Assembly: GCA_018398815.1 (NCBI GenBank)
Contig: CM031614.1
Coordinates: 50,955,171-51,019,170, forward strand
Direction: 5' to 3'
Length of the DNA: 64,000 nucleotides
DNA from: Conus ventricosus
Lineage: Eukaryota > Mollusca > Gastropoda > Neogastropoda > Conidae
Of the stretch, positions 11,221 to 22,482 are shown piece by piece (the stretch's first letter is position 1; each line of letters starts with the position of its first letter). The notes below the pieces were generated by a model. That model searched no databases. It was given only the letters and a program-made list of their open reading frames with translations, and was not told the DNA's origin. Made by a program: the position numbers and the translations under genes.

Positions 11221-14200
11221 ATATATATATATATATCACTCTCGAAAAACCCGTATCAAACATCAGCAGGCAAACCTTTGAGAGCAACCCCCAAAGGCAA
11301 GCAAAAGCACGGCCGACTGAGAAACACCTGGCATCTGGACCATGACACAAACACACAGGATACATCTGTGCATGGCCCAGGATAAGAGCTGTGGCCCACT
11401 GTTGCTGACAGCCTATGCTCCATGAGGAAGCGACACAAAACAAGATCTGACAGAAAACAAATGCCCTGCTTCCCTCAGGGCCTTCCCTGAACGCAAAGAA
11501 ACAAAGTGGACCCACTCACAGGTAAGCTCAGGCCCGTCGATTCCTTCAGCCTTTCTCCGCGGCGTTAGCATGCTTGACAGCCTGTCTCTCCGCCAGACGC
11601 AGCGCTGCCTGGGCGGCCAGCTCCTGATGCTCCTTCATCACCTGGTACAGCGAGATGCACTCCTCAGGGGGGCTCACCTCCCCTGCCAGGATCTCGCAGG
11701 CACGGATGTCGCGGCCATAGAATCTGGTAGAGGAGGTACATGGCATTAGACGTTTATGTCAAGATACTATGGTGCAATTATCTGCATCATGGTCTTGCAG
11801 GTTAGGAGGTTGAGGGTTTGGTTCATAAAGTCTTTGTGGAAATTCAGAGAATGCTTATAATGTATCAGTGTTTTATATCCATCTCAAAGCAGGATGTATT
11901 TAAGCAGTGTATTAGAAAACTATCGGGTACTCCCACCTCCAGCAAATATTTCATTAATACCATTTAGGCTGGGATGGGAGGATGTTGTTTTAAAAATCCT
12001 TGATGTTTGATCCACCTGTGATCGTAGTCATTTCCACACTCAGCTGAGAATATTTTACAAGAAGTTGGGAGCTCTCAAAGGGAGCATACTCTAAAAAATA
12101 CTGGACAGTTATCTGGAGCGAAGGATCCACTGTCAAACTGTGTTTTTGTCATGTGAATGGCAACTGTCTTTATGATCACTGACTGACAGTGCTGTGGCTT
12201 GTGGCAAAACAACAATGTAAGTCTTGCTGACACCTTTGCAGTCTTGCAAGTCTGATGCAGTTAATAAAATTTTGTTCAAACCACATGCTTCCTCAGCTAA
12301 GTCAACAACTGACAAATAATCCATAGTCTTCACCTTTTAGAGGTATTTCATTATTTCCAGTTTTAAATGGTTACTATATCCCTATTTCTACTTGATCTAA
12401 AACACTGAATGTATGAATTACATAAATGCAAATTAAAAATTCCCACAGGATCATGCAGAGAGAAGCATAAACTATTTAGATCAATATACAGATTCAAATT
12501 TATCATGCCAAAAATATCAAATATGTAGAGAGTCTAACATTATATATGAGTGTAACCATCTTTTTCTTCTTTTTTTTAAACATTTTTATTTCAATGTCAC
12601 AATATGACTATCTGTAATCAGCATTGTGTGCGCCTTTGCATGAGTGAGCCTGTGTACACATAACAAAAACAATTACGACAATCATCATTACTCACATCCA
12701 CTCCAACAGAATGTTCTAGCCGTTACTGCACTCACTTTCTGTTGGCATCCTTACGCTCGATCAGCGCACTTCCTTCCACAGAGATGCCGGCAAAGATGCC
12801 TTTGGTTTTGGAGTAGGTGTAGATGGCAGCAGGGCTGCGAACAGCCACATCGCCCTCCACATTACGACCCAGGGGACCGACCGCAATGGTGAAGTTGCCA
12901 CCCAGAGTCAGGTTGCCTCCCTTAGAGAATGCGTCGACAGCTGCTTGTGTGTTCAGAATGATCACAAAATCCGTCACCTACATAAAAAGGCAAGGTCAGA
13001 TATTAAAGGATAGAAAGAAAGTAGCCAAAACAAAAGTGCTGTACCTGAGAATCAACTTTCCCTAAAATAAAATCAATAAATAAATGGGGAAAAAAATGGA
13101 AAAAAAGAAAGAAAACACAAAATTCAGATGTTAGTTGATAACATTGCAAACCATAAACTTGAATTATGAAGTCACACCTGAAAACATCATTTTCCATCTG
13201 AACATTACGTTGAGAGAAGCTGTAAAATACAGGACTGCTATTTCACATAATCACATTGTATATTGTCTGGTACAGTGTTGTATTCAATTCATTTAATTAT
13301 CTGCCACCCACTCCTCAGTGATTAAAAAAGAAAAGATCCAAACTGAACAATATTTTACCTCCATCCCCAACTCAAAGCCGCCTCCTAGGCCTGCAAGCCC
13401 AATTGCTGAAGGCGCTGACCAACCTGAAAATGGCCAACACGTCAATTGGAAGTCGGAAGTGACGACAATCATACTTTTGGCTCTGTACACTAACATACAT
13501 TTACATACATATATACATGTACAGTGTCCACAGCTAACAGAATTCGAAAAAAAAAAAAATGCATTCCTATGGTAGCCAAACTTCTATTTTTACATGCATC
13601 AGGATGTTGCGAGCTATAGGATATAACAAAGCAAAGATAATGTTCTAAAGTGTGCGGTACTATAAAGAACCTGTATTTTCAAGGGCGGTCTTGTCTGGTT
13701 TCCCAACTGCATTAGCTATGAATTATCAACAAACTTAACCTCCAAATCTTCCTAAAGCTCATGTGTAAATACACTCTTACAAAACTAATTTACTGTAGTT
13801 TGTATGTATGCTTAACCATGTATGTCATTCCGTTCCCTTACAATAAGAGTATTTTTAACAATGAATTACAAAATGTATATACAAAGCACAATGGCCAACC
13901 ACATTTCAACATCTTTGTACATGTATATTACATCTAAAGCCTGCAATATTGCTCCTTTATGAATCAGACAATGGAACTGAAGAATTCCCTATCTATTAAT
14001 CCTAATCAGAATACGTTTTTTACGAAGTAATTTCATAGACTAAAACTTTGGTCTTTCAGTAATTTTTTTTCACCCTAAATCTTCCACCAGAGAAATTAAT
14101 TATTATTTTTATAAAAAATGTATGATTCAAAGACGAAGAGTGGTTCATACCTTCACTGTAGTCCAGCTGATCGCCAACTTTAGCAATGACAATGCCGCTG

Positions 14201-15521
14201 CCTCCTCTGGCAGTGACCAGAAAGCCAGCCTTGAACACTGTCAGTATGGCAAGACCTCGTGCTTTGGCCAGGATTCCAACTATTTCGTCAAAGGCGATGT
14301 GCACGCACACGTATGCATGCACACGCACACACACACACACACACATATGCACGTGCATACACTCACACATTTGAAGAAGCAAAGATAAGCACTGACAAAA
14401 TTAATAAACAAACTTACGAAGAAACAAAGACACCATGAAAGGACATCAAATTTACTGATCAATGAGCAAAATATGATCATATTACCAAATGTTGGCCTTT
14501 ACTTTCTATCAATCAAGTCTAGAGCAATCATGACAATAAACATACACTGTATTTCCCTGTAATTCAAAATTTTAATGTATGGCTGCTGGTGCATGAACAC
14601 TTTCTTAGTTTCATGCTACTCTCATACCACAACCAAATGCAGCACCATGCACGACACATGCTTCATATACCTGATGCACAGTTCTAATTCACCTACAATA
14701 CAAGTTCAATGATAACTGTAATAAAAAGAAGGAAAAAAAAGCTGGAAGCTATCAGTCAGTGGTTTGGAAATACTCAAATAGAGCACAAGGTGGTTTGACT
14801 CAAACAAACAGCCAGAATCATGGTTTGTCGGTCTGAAGCTCTTCACTGCTGGAGGACATTGATGGAGGAATGCACCAGTCTGAAATACCCTATACTCAGG
14901 TGTAGTCCCAAAATTACGATCACTACTACGTTCATAAAGCATGAATCAAAGAAAGAACTCAAGAGCCTTGACATCTGTCACAAATTATAGAACAAAAAAC
15001 TAATGATGGTGGAACAGATTGCCAGGCAGTTTTGCTCACAACTGCCACTAAGTATTCAGAAGATTCCCTTACCAGAAAAGAAAAAAAAAACCAGTAGCTA
15101 CCCTATCACTTTCCCAAGTTCCCACTCAACCCTTCACCCAGTGAGTGGGAGACTTGGCAGATGATAATACAAAACAAAACAGCTGTAAAAAATGCATCCA
15201 CCTGAGCTGAAAATGATGGAACTCCCAATCTGTTTTTTAAGACAGCTGCAAAGACAAAAGCCAGCAAAAAATCAAGGCACTGTAATATGAAGAAAGAAAA
15301 TGCACGAGACCACATCTGCTTATCAAAGCCTGATCACTTGGAACTTTTGTAACATCACAATAAAAAGGACGGAGAGGGAAAGACTCACTGAGAAATTGTC
15401 AGCGATAATGATGGCAGAAGTTCCATTCAAGCATCACATACAGAGGAGACAGAGAAACAGGGGGATTGGGGTTGGTGGACCTAAGAAGAGAGGGTCAGAG
15501 TGGAGGGGGGAGTGGGGGAGG

Positions 15522-15588
<67 letters not shown>

Positions 15589-17189
15589 AGTACTTTTACA
15601 TAAATAAGTTAAAGACAAGTACATGTATATATATGTTACAACACACATAACAATTTTAATTCCTGATATCCTGTATCACACCTAACATCAATGTTACATT
15701 TATACATATATCAAAATATACCAACAGACAATGTACATTGTATAAGTACATACATACATGTTTACTTACTTATGTAACACACAATCTCAAACATACATAA
15801 TCATGCCCTCACATGTGCCCATATACATGCAACATGTGAACGTTCATAATACCAGCACCAACCCCTTCCCTTATCAGGGAGCCTGTTCCATTTTGTAACG
15901 GCTTGCAAAGAAAAAGATCTTCACCTGTGAGGCCTAGTTCTGACATAAAGTATCCTGAGAAACCAAGAAACGGAAGAAAAATAGACATGGTGGACTGGAG
16001 AATAAACAAAGAGAAGTTAAGAAAGATACTCTGGTCCAGACCCACTGACAGCAGAAAAATTCGGAGTCAACAACTTTGACCTATTTAATCAGAAATCGGC
16101 AGCCTGTGGAGAGAATGAAAAACTCGAAAAACATGCAAAAAAAAAAAAAAAAAAAAAAAAAAGATCTGGCAGAGTTATTGATTCTAGACTCGCTGAAGTC
16201 TAAGTATTTTTGTAGGCCAGCCAAAAAAGAATAACAGCAATCCATCTTTAAGAAAACAAAAGCACTCATAAATGTTTTGGTTGAATCAGCAGAAATATAC
16301 TGTGGGCTCAAACTGATCCTAAGCAACAATTCCAGATCAGTAACTTTACAGATGTTTGAAAGTACACAGTAACACTGGTAAAGAATGACACCAAAACTGT
16401 TAACAGAAGCAAAGGAAACAGGTGCATCATCAATTAGAACAGCCAAGCACAGGAGGATGCTGAAGAAATCGGGGAGGTGGCGGGGCCAGGGGAGTGAGGG
16501 GTGGGCAGGGGTGGCCAGTATAAATTCAAAATTCAGTCTTATAAACATTCAACTACAGCTTAATGAGAGTCATGCACAGTCCTCTACGCCTGTTACACAT
16601 CTGATGTCCAAGACATATCTACATCAATCTTAGTTATGGAGGACAATAGAAAATCTGAGTCATCAGCACAGCTCGTCTCAGAAGACAGTACATTACGACT
16701 GATGACATTAGCCACAGAAGCCACATGCAGCCACAAAAAGCACTGGACTCGGGATAGATCCCTGTGACACAACATACTTTGTGGCAGGTCCATGACAGGC
16801 ACCTGTCACAAGTTAACTTAATGGAATTCAATAACCAAGAATAAAGGTTTTGGCATGGTCATGGTTCTGATAATGGATGTTCCTCCACTGCAAAATAAAC
16901 AGGAGTAACTGAAACAGGTGTTTTAAAATGAATATTATAAACCTGCTGAAAGTGAATCTGGTAATAGAATCTTAAACCACCACATATTACTGTAAATGAA
17001 AAACGAACAACTTCAAAGATTCTGGAGCACATCTCTGAATATACAATACTCACCAGGAATGAGTTTGTCAGGACCAGTCTTAGAGTTGGGCATGGTGAAC
17101 TCTCGTAGAATCTTAGCTGCCTTTTTAGCCTCCGATTTCAGGCTGTGAGGTATTGGTGTGTTTACCATAGTGCTTCAGGTAATTGATTT
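6296..17189 (-). CDS. SH3YL1: SH3YL1 orthologue: SYLF (Ysc84) and SH3 domain protein, 8 coding exons
   Basis: The coding exons on the minus strand are 17168-17054, 14279-14151, 13423-13359, 12977-12736, 11723-11520, 9547-9349, 8579-8487 and 6405-6296. The product is about 385 residues; human SH3YL1 is about 340. Residues 1-215 form the SYLF domain, a lipid-binding fold that associates with phosphoinositides at membrane ruffles and endosomes. Diagnostic blocks are [46 protein letters not shown] and [21 protein letters not shown] Ser/Thr-rich linker follows (exon 6), then a C-terminal SH3 domain with ALYxF-like AMFPYQA, DDWWEG and GIFPANYV. Family members link membrane lipids to actin regulators. 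The start is chosen because [14 protein letters not shown] aligns with the human N-terminus; a clear acceptor lies 21 bases upstream, so the first coding exon is preceded by an untranslated exon. Exon 5 has an apparent single-base loss (see findings). Confidence 0.95.
6433..7080. repeat. Long compound (GT)n tract in the last SH3YL1 intron
   Basis: About 650 bases of GT repeats, interrupted by recurring gatgagtcatgtgtgtgagcg blocks and related variants, ending about 30 bases upstream (in gene terms) of the last-exon acceptor at 6405. Both strands give open frames of His-Thr or Cys-Val repeats; these are not genes. Confidence 0.97.
7377..7404. repeat. Poly-G tract
   Basis: A run of about 20 G after ggaggg, in the last SH3YL1 intron. 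Confidence 0.9.
7960..8340 (-). repeat. Degenerate fragment of the long tRNA-headed retroposon family
   Basis: It shares ordered blocks with copies at 27.0, 30.7 and 46.3 kb: a cacagccacactcagcc-like block, a cagcaccg block, then the gtgttcactg / tctgatccagc / acaccatctac block. The tRNA-like head is missing. Confidence 0.55.
8079..8221. repeat. 28-bp minisatellite, about 5 units
   Basis: The unit ggttacttcagggtgttcac + tgccacct is repeated almost without change. It expands a piece of the surrounding retroposon fragment. Confidence 0.95.
8487..8579 (-). CDS. SH3YL1: SH3YL1 coding exon 7 (SH3 N-terminal half)
   Basis: 93 bp, phase 1 to 1. Acceptor ggagcag, donor gtgagt. It encodes the start of the SH3 fold: [21 protein letters not shown], cut here to its key parts AMFPYQA (ALYDY-like ligand-binding strand) and DLSFSAG. 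Confidence 0.88.
8721..8794. repeat. (CG)(CA)n microsatellite
   Basis: Short GC alternation followed by about 31 CA units, in a SH3YL1 intron. Confidence 0.97.
9349..9547 (-). CDS. SH3YL1: SH3YL1 coding exon 6 (Ser/Thr-rich linker)
   Basis: 199 bp, phase 0 to 1. The acceptor is tctttcag and the donor gtgagt. It encodes [33 protein letters not shown] and [19 protein letters not shown]. It is a low-complexity linker rich in Ser, Thr and Lys between the SYLF and SH3 domains. The linker is expected to be poorly conserved; the call rests on phase, splice sites and composition. Confidence 0.82.
9847..10572. mobile_element. hAT-like non-autonomous element with 5-bp target duplication
   Basis: The termini are CAGGGCTTCTG (from 9852) and the reverse complement of CAGGGCCTCTG (to 10567). 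A second inverted block (gtccccagggacccctt / aaggggtccctgggac) lies just inside. The element is flanked by TACAG on both sides (9847-9851 and 10568-10572). CAGGG ends are hAT-like, but classical hAT duplications are 8 bp. No transposase is recognisable. It sits in the intron between SH3YL1 exons 5 and 6. Confidence 0.75.
10840..10940 (+). repeat. 5'-truncated LINE tail
   Basis: It matches the 3' end of the LINE at 20.87-20.95 kb (acatgcgcgctggtgacct ... ccagtattttaggaagaagaa), including the GAA-rich tail. It is only about 100 bp. Confidence 0.75.
11160..11236. repeat. (AT)n microsatellite
   Basis: About 77 bases of AT alternation with one cc interruption, in a SH3YL1 intron. Confidence 0.97.
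11520..11723 (-). CDS. SH3YL1: SH3YL1 coding exon 5 (frame broken near its 3' end)
   Basis: It encodes [19 protein letters not shown] and a helical stretch ending in HANAAEKG, followed by TGA at 11548-11546. The natural GTGAGT donor lies at 11519. As read, the exon leaves phase 2 and hits a stop, while exon 6 needs phase 0. One extra base around the AAA run at about 11551-11553 would open the frame through to the donor and give exactly phase 0. Confidence 0.8.
12736..12977 (-). CDS. SH3YL1: SH3YL1 coding exon 4
   Basis: 242 bp, phase 0 to 2. It encodes [37 protein letters not shown] and [16 protein letters not shown], closely matching human SH3YL1. Donor gtgagt. Confidence 0.95.
13359..13423 (-). 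CDS. SH3YL1: SH3YL1 coding exon 3
   Basis: 65 bp, phase 1 to 0. It encodes [20 protein letters not shown] plus ME, the most conserved part of the SYLF fold. Acceptor attttcag, donor gtaaaa. Confidence 0.93.
14151..14279 (-). CDS. SH3YL1: SH3YL1 coding exon 2
   Basis: 129 bp, phase 1 to 1. It encodes [16 protein letters not shown], then [18 protein letters not shown]. The acceptor (gaaatag) is weak but is fixed by phase and by equal length with the human protein; the donor is gtatga. Confidence 0.88.
15524..15586. repeat. (GT)n microsatellite
   Basis: About 31 units in SH3YL1 intron 1. The remainder of 14.28-17.05 kb is AT-rich intron with no coding signal seen. Confidence 0.97.
16137..16162. 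repeat. Poly-A tract
   Basis: A run of about 26 A in SH3YL1 intron 1. No head-to-tail retroposon is evident next to it. Confidence 0.9.
17054..17189 (-). CDS. SH3YL1: SH3YL1 coding exon 1 (with 21 nt of 5' UTR)
   Basis: The acceptor (cccctattgttccag) ends at 17190, ATG is at 17168-17166 and the GTGAGT donor starts at 17053. It ends in phase 1. It encodes [19 protein letters not shown]... up to LIP. Confidence 0.92.
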
Positions 17190-17264
17190 CTGGAACAATA
17201 GGGGAAAATAATTCTTCATTTAAGAACAAAATACAGTGTGCATGCGTGCGCATGTGTGTGCGAG

Positions 17265-17269
<5 letters not shown>

Positions 17270-17337
<68 letters not shown>
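17270..17337. repeat. (GT)n microsatellite
   Basis: About 34 units, just upstream of SH3YL1 coding exon 1. Confidence 0.97.
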
Positions 17338-17339
<2 letters not shown>

Positions 17340-17586
17340 AAGTATCATGGTATAAATGCATTAACTCTTCTGTTTTCATGATTTTGAATCACAAAGACCA
17401 AAAGACCCATCTTAAATTCTTCAGATCATAACAGATGACAGAAGGTTTGAATTATTGTATGATATATTGTACGTTGACAGGATATATATCCCAAATTCAT
17501 GTGATTCAAAATCATGAAAAGTCAATGAATGAATTACATGATGAGCAACAGATATCATGTTAGAAAAAGAAGTTATGTTAGTCAAG

Positions 17587-18294
17587 TTAATTCAGAAATA
17601 GTGCAGATCGAAACTCTGAGTCTGAGACTCAAAGCAACTTCCATAATTTAGACAAAGTCCAACTTTAAACCTCGAGGTCACATTCTGAAACAAAAACTGG
17701 AAATGGGCAGATTTTTGTTCTAGCCCCCTCCTAATACACTTTTTAAAATCAAATACCCATTTGTGGTATCAGAGAAAACATTGTGAATGCTCTTTAAACT
17801 GTACTATGTAACATGCTACGATGTAATACGCATACACATTACACAGTTTATACATGACATATTGTTTGGACCTTTATCCCCATATAACTAGAAAATGAAC
17901 TTGTTCTGCAAGGGTTTAAAAAATCTGAATGGAATTTTCTCATACTTTAAATGTAAACCAGAAATTTTGGCTGCCATTTCAAGCTTGCCGGCTGACCTCT
18001 CTCACACAATCAACCTACATACAATCTGGCCTGCAATATAATGTCACCTCCTGATCATTCACTGATAGACTGAAACGAAGTAAATCAATAAAGTTCTGAG
18101 TTAGTTCATCACTTCTTGAGACTGAGCTCTCTCAGCTTATCTACTTCCTGTCGCTGAATGAGAATCAGAATCATCATGAGGATGATTTTAAAAATCATGA
18201 ATAATAGTTAATTCAGAAATAGTGCAGATCGAAACTTTGAGTCTGAGACTCAAAGCAACTTCCATAATTTAGACAAAGTCCAACTTTAAACCTG
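17587..18294. repeat. Direct repeat pair (~88 bp, at 17587-17675 and 18208-18294)
   Basis: Both copies start gttaattcagaaatagtgca and run to tccaactttaaacct with one or two changes. The second copy abuts the LINE fragment at 18296. Between them is AT-rich sequence without a recognised gene. Confidence 0.9.
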
Positions 18295-18295
18295 G

Positions 18296-18900
18296 AGTAT
18301 GCAGCTACAGTGTGGGACCCATATTATCAACAGGACATCGATGTTGCTATGATGTAATATGTCTACACATTACACAGTGTGGGACCCATATTATCAACAG
18401 GACATCGAGAAGTTGGAGAGGGTACAGAGACAGGCAGCACGCTTCATCACAAAGGATTATAGGTCCAGGGAACCAGGTTGCGTAAGCCGAATGCTGCGGG
18501 ATTTGAATCTCCCCCGCTGGCTGATCGTTGCAGACAGGCACGATTAGGCCTGATGTTCAAGATAGCGGGAAATCTCATCCCCGCCATTCCCCCCCAAAAC
18601 TTCCTGACCCCTGTGAGTGCTGGCCGCAGACGGACATGACCCCCCAAGTATGAGGACTTCGAAGTCTTCAATATTACAGAACACCGCGTGGTCAGTAACA
18701 CTCGCGGCTTCAAACTACCTGTCTGTAACACAAGTCAGTACACCCACTCCTTCGTGCGGACAGTGATGGACTGGAATCATCTAGGGAGGATATCGTCAGT
18801 GCAGGCTCTGTCAGTGCATTTACATCAGCACTTGGCAGATCAACATCGCCTGCCTACTAGCATCCTGACAGCAGTAGAGTTTTTAGCCAGCTTTTTGTGT
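18296..18900 (+). pseudogene. LINE reverse transcriptase C-terminal fragment
   Basis: Blocks EYAATVWDPYYQQDIEKLE, RVQRQAARFITKDY, PPKYEDFEVF and YTHSFVRTVMDWN resemble the post-catalytic C-terminus of Jockey/CR1-type RTs (the usual YxxxVWDPY ... RAARF ... RxxWN order). A 31-bp segment (tgtgggacccatattatcaa...) occurs twice, at about 18310 and 18378, separated by foreign sequence, and a TGA interrupts near 18640. This is a dead fragment. Confidence 0.8.
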
Positions 18901-19067
18901 GTTTTTTTTTTTAACCTGTAGATAACCTGTTGTGGCTACTCACAGAGACCCAGCAGAAGATTGTTAGGACAAAGTGGTGGCTTTTTAAACCATTTTTGCG
19001 CTCTAACCCATTCCGTCGCGTTTATAGCCGTTGATTGGCTCCTGCGACGTATTGTTCCAGATCCAGA

Positions 19068-19660
19068 TCTTCTTCTTCTTCTTCCTGTTGGGTGTCCACG
19101 GTCAACACATTGACCATTCTGACACCATAGTGAGGAGAAGCGCAGCAGGATGGATGAAAAAAAAAAGAAAAAAAAAAAGAGGAAGTGGGGAGGGGGGGGG
19201 GGGGGTAATGGGGTGTTGGGGGTGTATGGGAATAGCCGGCTCATGGGAGTGGGGGAAACCATCAGCTGTTTCAGGCATCAGGACCAGGCCTTTCCGGCTA
19301 CCACAGCGGCCCCGGGGTCAAGCCCCAACCGGCAGAGCCCTAGTCCCTCACTTGCCTTACTTTGGCTGATGGTGGGGCTGGGCTGTTAGGACGTTCGGGT
19401 CACCCTTGAGACAAAGGCCTCAAGGGAGGGAGCAGTGACTGTGGCATCTGGGAGCGAGTTCCATTCCCTGATGGTACGAGGCAGAAATGCGTATTTCCGG
19501 TAGTCTGTGCGGCATGATAGGGTTCTGTATGCTTGGTTGTGGCCTCTCCCTCTTCTGTTCATTGGTAAGAGGTTATTCATCTCAACTTTGGCCAGGTTGT
19601 GTCGGATCTTGTAGATCTCTGCTCTCTCAGTTTCTGTCTCTGAATGAGAATCAGAATCAT
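19068..19660 (-). pseudogene. LINE reverse transcriptase C-terminal fragment, opposite orientation
   Basis: On the minus strand, IYKIRHNLAKVEMNNLLP, YRTLSCRTDYRKYAFLPRT and REWNSLPDATVTAPSLEAF match the end of Jockey/CR1-like RTs (KYSFFPRTIREWNSLP type), stopping at 19386. A GC-rich 3' UTR runs leftwards to a (GAA)n tail near 19068-19085 and includes a G-rich/A-rich stretch at 19155-19210. Confidence 0.8.
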
Positions 19661-20039
19661 CATCATGAGGGTGATTTTTTTTTTTTAATCATGAAAGATG
19701 AGTTCGTTAAAACTTTTATCTTCCGATAAGAAAAAATGTTTCTGCTTCATCTTCCGCTTTAAAAAAAAAAATTAAAAAAAAAAAAACCACACACACAAAT
19801 CAAATTTACTGCTTCCATCAGAAGTAGGCGAAACTTATACCTTTACCGTTTTGATTGGTTGGGATCGGTCTACTCCCACCACAAAAAGTTAACAAATTGT
19901 TGATCTGTGTGCTCAAACTTCCACACTTCCAAACAGATCGTGAGAAGTCTGTTGTTTTCAAGTCAACTTTTTCTCCCTTCGCACATCAAGGGAAGTGATT
20001 CTTATTGGTGTGCACCACAAATGTCTCTATAGTGGATCC

Positions 20040-20950
20040 GCGCAAAACAATGCCCACGTTCGTGTGTCCTGTATTAATGACAATGACGGGAGCACCGCCG
20101 ACAGAAGGGCAGCGCATATTGGATGTCGGATATTGGAAGAGCAAAAAAGACTAGCCAACAGCAACACAAGAGTGGGAAAGAACCTGGAAAATGGAATTTC
20201 ATCCCCAAAAGTGCCAAGTGTTGCGTATATGTAACAAACGCTCACCAACTGTTAAAGACGACTGCTACAAAACACTGGTTAACCAGTACTGGAATATGGT
20301 TGCTCAGTTTGGGATCCATACTATCTAAAGGACATTGATAACCTCGAAAAGATTCAGAAGAGAGCAGCACGGTTCGTAACAGGGAACCACATCAGAGAAA
20401 AGGGGAATACTAGGAAGAAATGAGAAAATTAGAATGGAAACCCTTAGAAGAGAGAAGAGCTTTTATCAAACTTAACATCTTCTTCAAAGGCAGAACTAAA
20501 CTAACTGATATTCCAATGGAACAACTTGTATTGAATAAAAGTAGCACAAGGAGTGGCGGTCAGTGTTATACCATACCTGCGTCAAATATTGACAGCCACT
20601 TGCATTCATTTTATCCTAGTTCTGTACGGCTGTGGAACTCACTGCCAGGTGCCATCAAGATTGCCACAAATGCAGTCTCATTTAAAAAAACAAATTGATA
20701 CGACAGTTTTGAGATCTGCATATTGACGATTTTCTATTTTAACTTCCCCAGATATCTTGCTGTTATCTGGGCCTGAATTTGGCCATTGCTTTTAACTTCT
20801 TGAATATCGAGTGCGACCCCTTGTTGCCAAATTTGCTCCAGGGACCAGCAGTCTGAGTCGCACTATTTTATGTTATTTTATTTTTACTTTTTAACATGCG
20901 TGCTGGTGACCTACTCGTTTTTGAGTGAACCAGTATTTTAGGAAGAAGAA
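20040..20950 (+). pseudogene. LINE reverse transcriptase C-terminal fragment with 3' UTR
   Basis: Several frames give EWERTWKMEFHPQKCQVLRI, CNKRSPTVKDDCYKTLVNQY, NLEKIQKRAARFVTGNH and HLHSFYPSSVRLWNSLPGAI (to about 20697). The reading frame is broken several times. The 3' UTR ends in acatgcgtgctggtgaccta and a GAA-rich tail at 20940-20955; the same tail occurs at 10.84 kb. Confidence 0.82.
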
Positions 20951-21367
20951 GAAAAAGATCAGAAATGATTCCTGCTTCCCTAGAGTGCCGATCCCGTGGG
21001 AAGCAACTATGTGCACACACAAAACTCCTAAAACACTTTTCCCCCATCATGTGTTTCCTCCTGTAAAAATAATAAAAAGAGTAACATTTGACACCAGACT
21101 CTTCTTTAAAAGGGTGAAACATTTTCTTAAACTGAACAGGACATCAAGCTCACTCTGTCACGATTACATCTGGTCCCCATAGCTTGATCAGATGGGATCA
21201 TGCATAACACCACCCTGTGACATCTCGTTGCTGTTTGAGAAATTTGTGTAACAAAGACTCATCTCGTACCCAGGGACACAAACACACCATACATATGCGT
21301 TGCACACAGCCTGGGACGCGCGATCCACGACTTATGAGAGAAAATCTCTGCTGCGGTTGTTACTTAC

Positions 21368-21400
21368 AGACTCATCTTTCAATTCCGAATTTTGCTTCAT
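21368..21400 (-). other. Candidate upstream exon of SH3YL1 (5' UTR with small ORF)
   Basis: A GTAAGT donor at 21367 follows an ATG-led frame MKQNSELKDES. Spliced to the 17189 acceptor, this frame would read four more codons and stop at a TGA just before the SH3YL1 ATG, making an upstream ORF. The exon start is not defined. This is inference only; transcript data are needed. Confidence 0.25.
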
Positions 21401-21663
21401 TTTCCGCCCTCCGTCACTTCGTTTGGAAAATAATAAACTTTCGTCAGTCTGATGCTGTCTCATCAACGCTGCCTCTCCGGTGGAGTTACTTCCAAGCTCG
21501 TTCCGACTGTGCCTGACACCGTCCGCTACATCCATATTTATCCAGTTGCAGCCCTCACCAGAGGACAGTCCGCAAGCTGCAGTCAGTATCATGTAGTTGT
21601 CATGAAAGAGCCCAGGCACTACCAAGTCACTGCAGTTGTATGAAACAGGTGCATGTACTGACC

Positions 21664-22482
21664 CAGCTTATTCAGGGCACCACGCAGTAGCCCCCATGCC
21701 CACCCCCTAGTCACTCCTTCCTCATGGCTGACTAGAATAATCACTCAGTTGTGGAAACAGCAAAAGTGAATAGTGTGTCCTTCTAGAAGGCGCCACTATG
21801 TCCATTCAGTGACAGTCCCCATGAATTGTGCTGACACCGATGATTTTCACACAAACCAACCACGAGCATGGCCGCGGAGAGGAAATTGGAACTGAGGTCA
21901 CTATGAGAGCAGAGCATGAAAAACAGGCCCAGAGCTAGAGAACTAATGCGAATTTGTGTGATGATCAGTAAGGACAATGATAGACATATACATGGCGTTC
22001 CATTCTGCTCTCAGTGAAACTACAGGGCAAGGCGGTACTTGTGCTTTTTTTTCGCAAGATATCCTGGCGTTAACCAGACCCGAGAAATACAGACAACTGC
22101 AGTGTTGGTCTGGAAATTTGAGCAACATTCGGAGATGTACCCTTTTAAGGGGATTAGATGAAGCTTGACTGTGTGATTCGAGACTTCCCTTTTGAGCTCA
22201 TAGCACACTGAACTATGGGTTGCTGTCGGCAAGGTGGAGGTGGGGGTGGGGTGGGGGACGAAGAATAGGCCTTAATGCCTCTGATGAGAATTGAACCCAC
22301 AAACTCCCAGCCCGAGATCTTAACCACTGCGCTACAGCAGCTGGTCATTTAATAAACTTATGTTCATGTTGATGGCGCATGTTGATGACATCCAGATGTT
22401 TTATTATGCCATTACTTTGTCTCTGGGGGTGGGGATGGTGGGGGGGTTGAAAACTTCTCTGATGTTTATAGTGGGAGGGGTA
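21664..22482 (-). repeat. Long tRNA-headed retroposon, tandem copy 1
   Basis: On the minus strand a tRNA-like head (about 22346-22285) has A-box-like TAGCGCAGTGGTTAAG and B-box-like GGGTTCAATTCTC. The body shares ordered blocks (ctagaaggcgccac, gacagtcccca, gcggagaggaaat, gaggtcactatgagagcaga) with the 27.0, 30.7 and 46.3 kb copies. It is the first of two units 819 bp apart. Confidence 0.8.
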
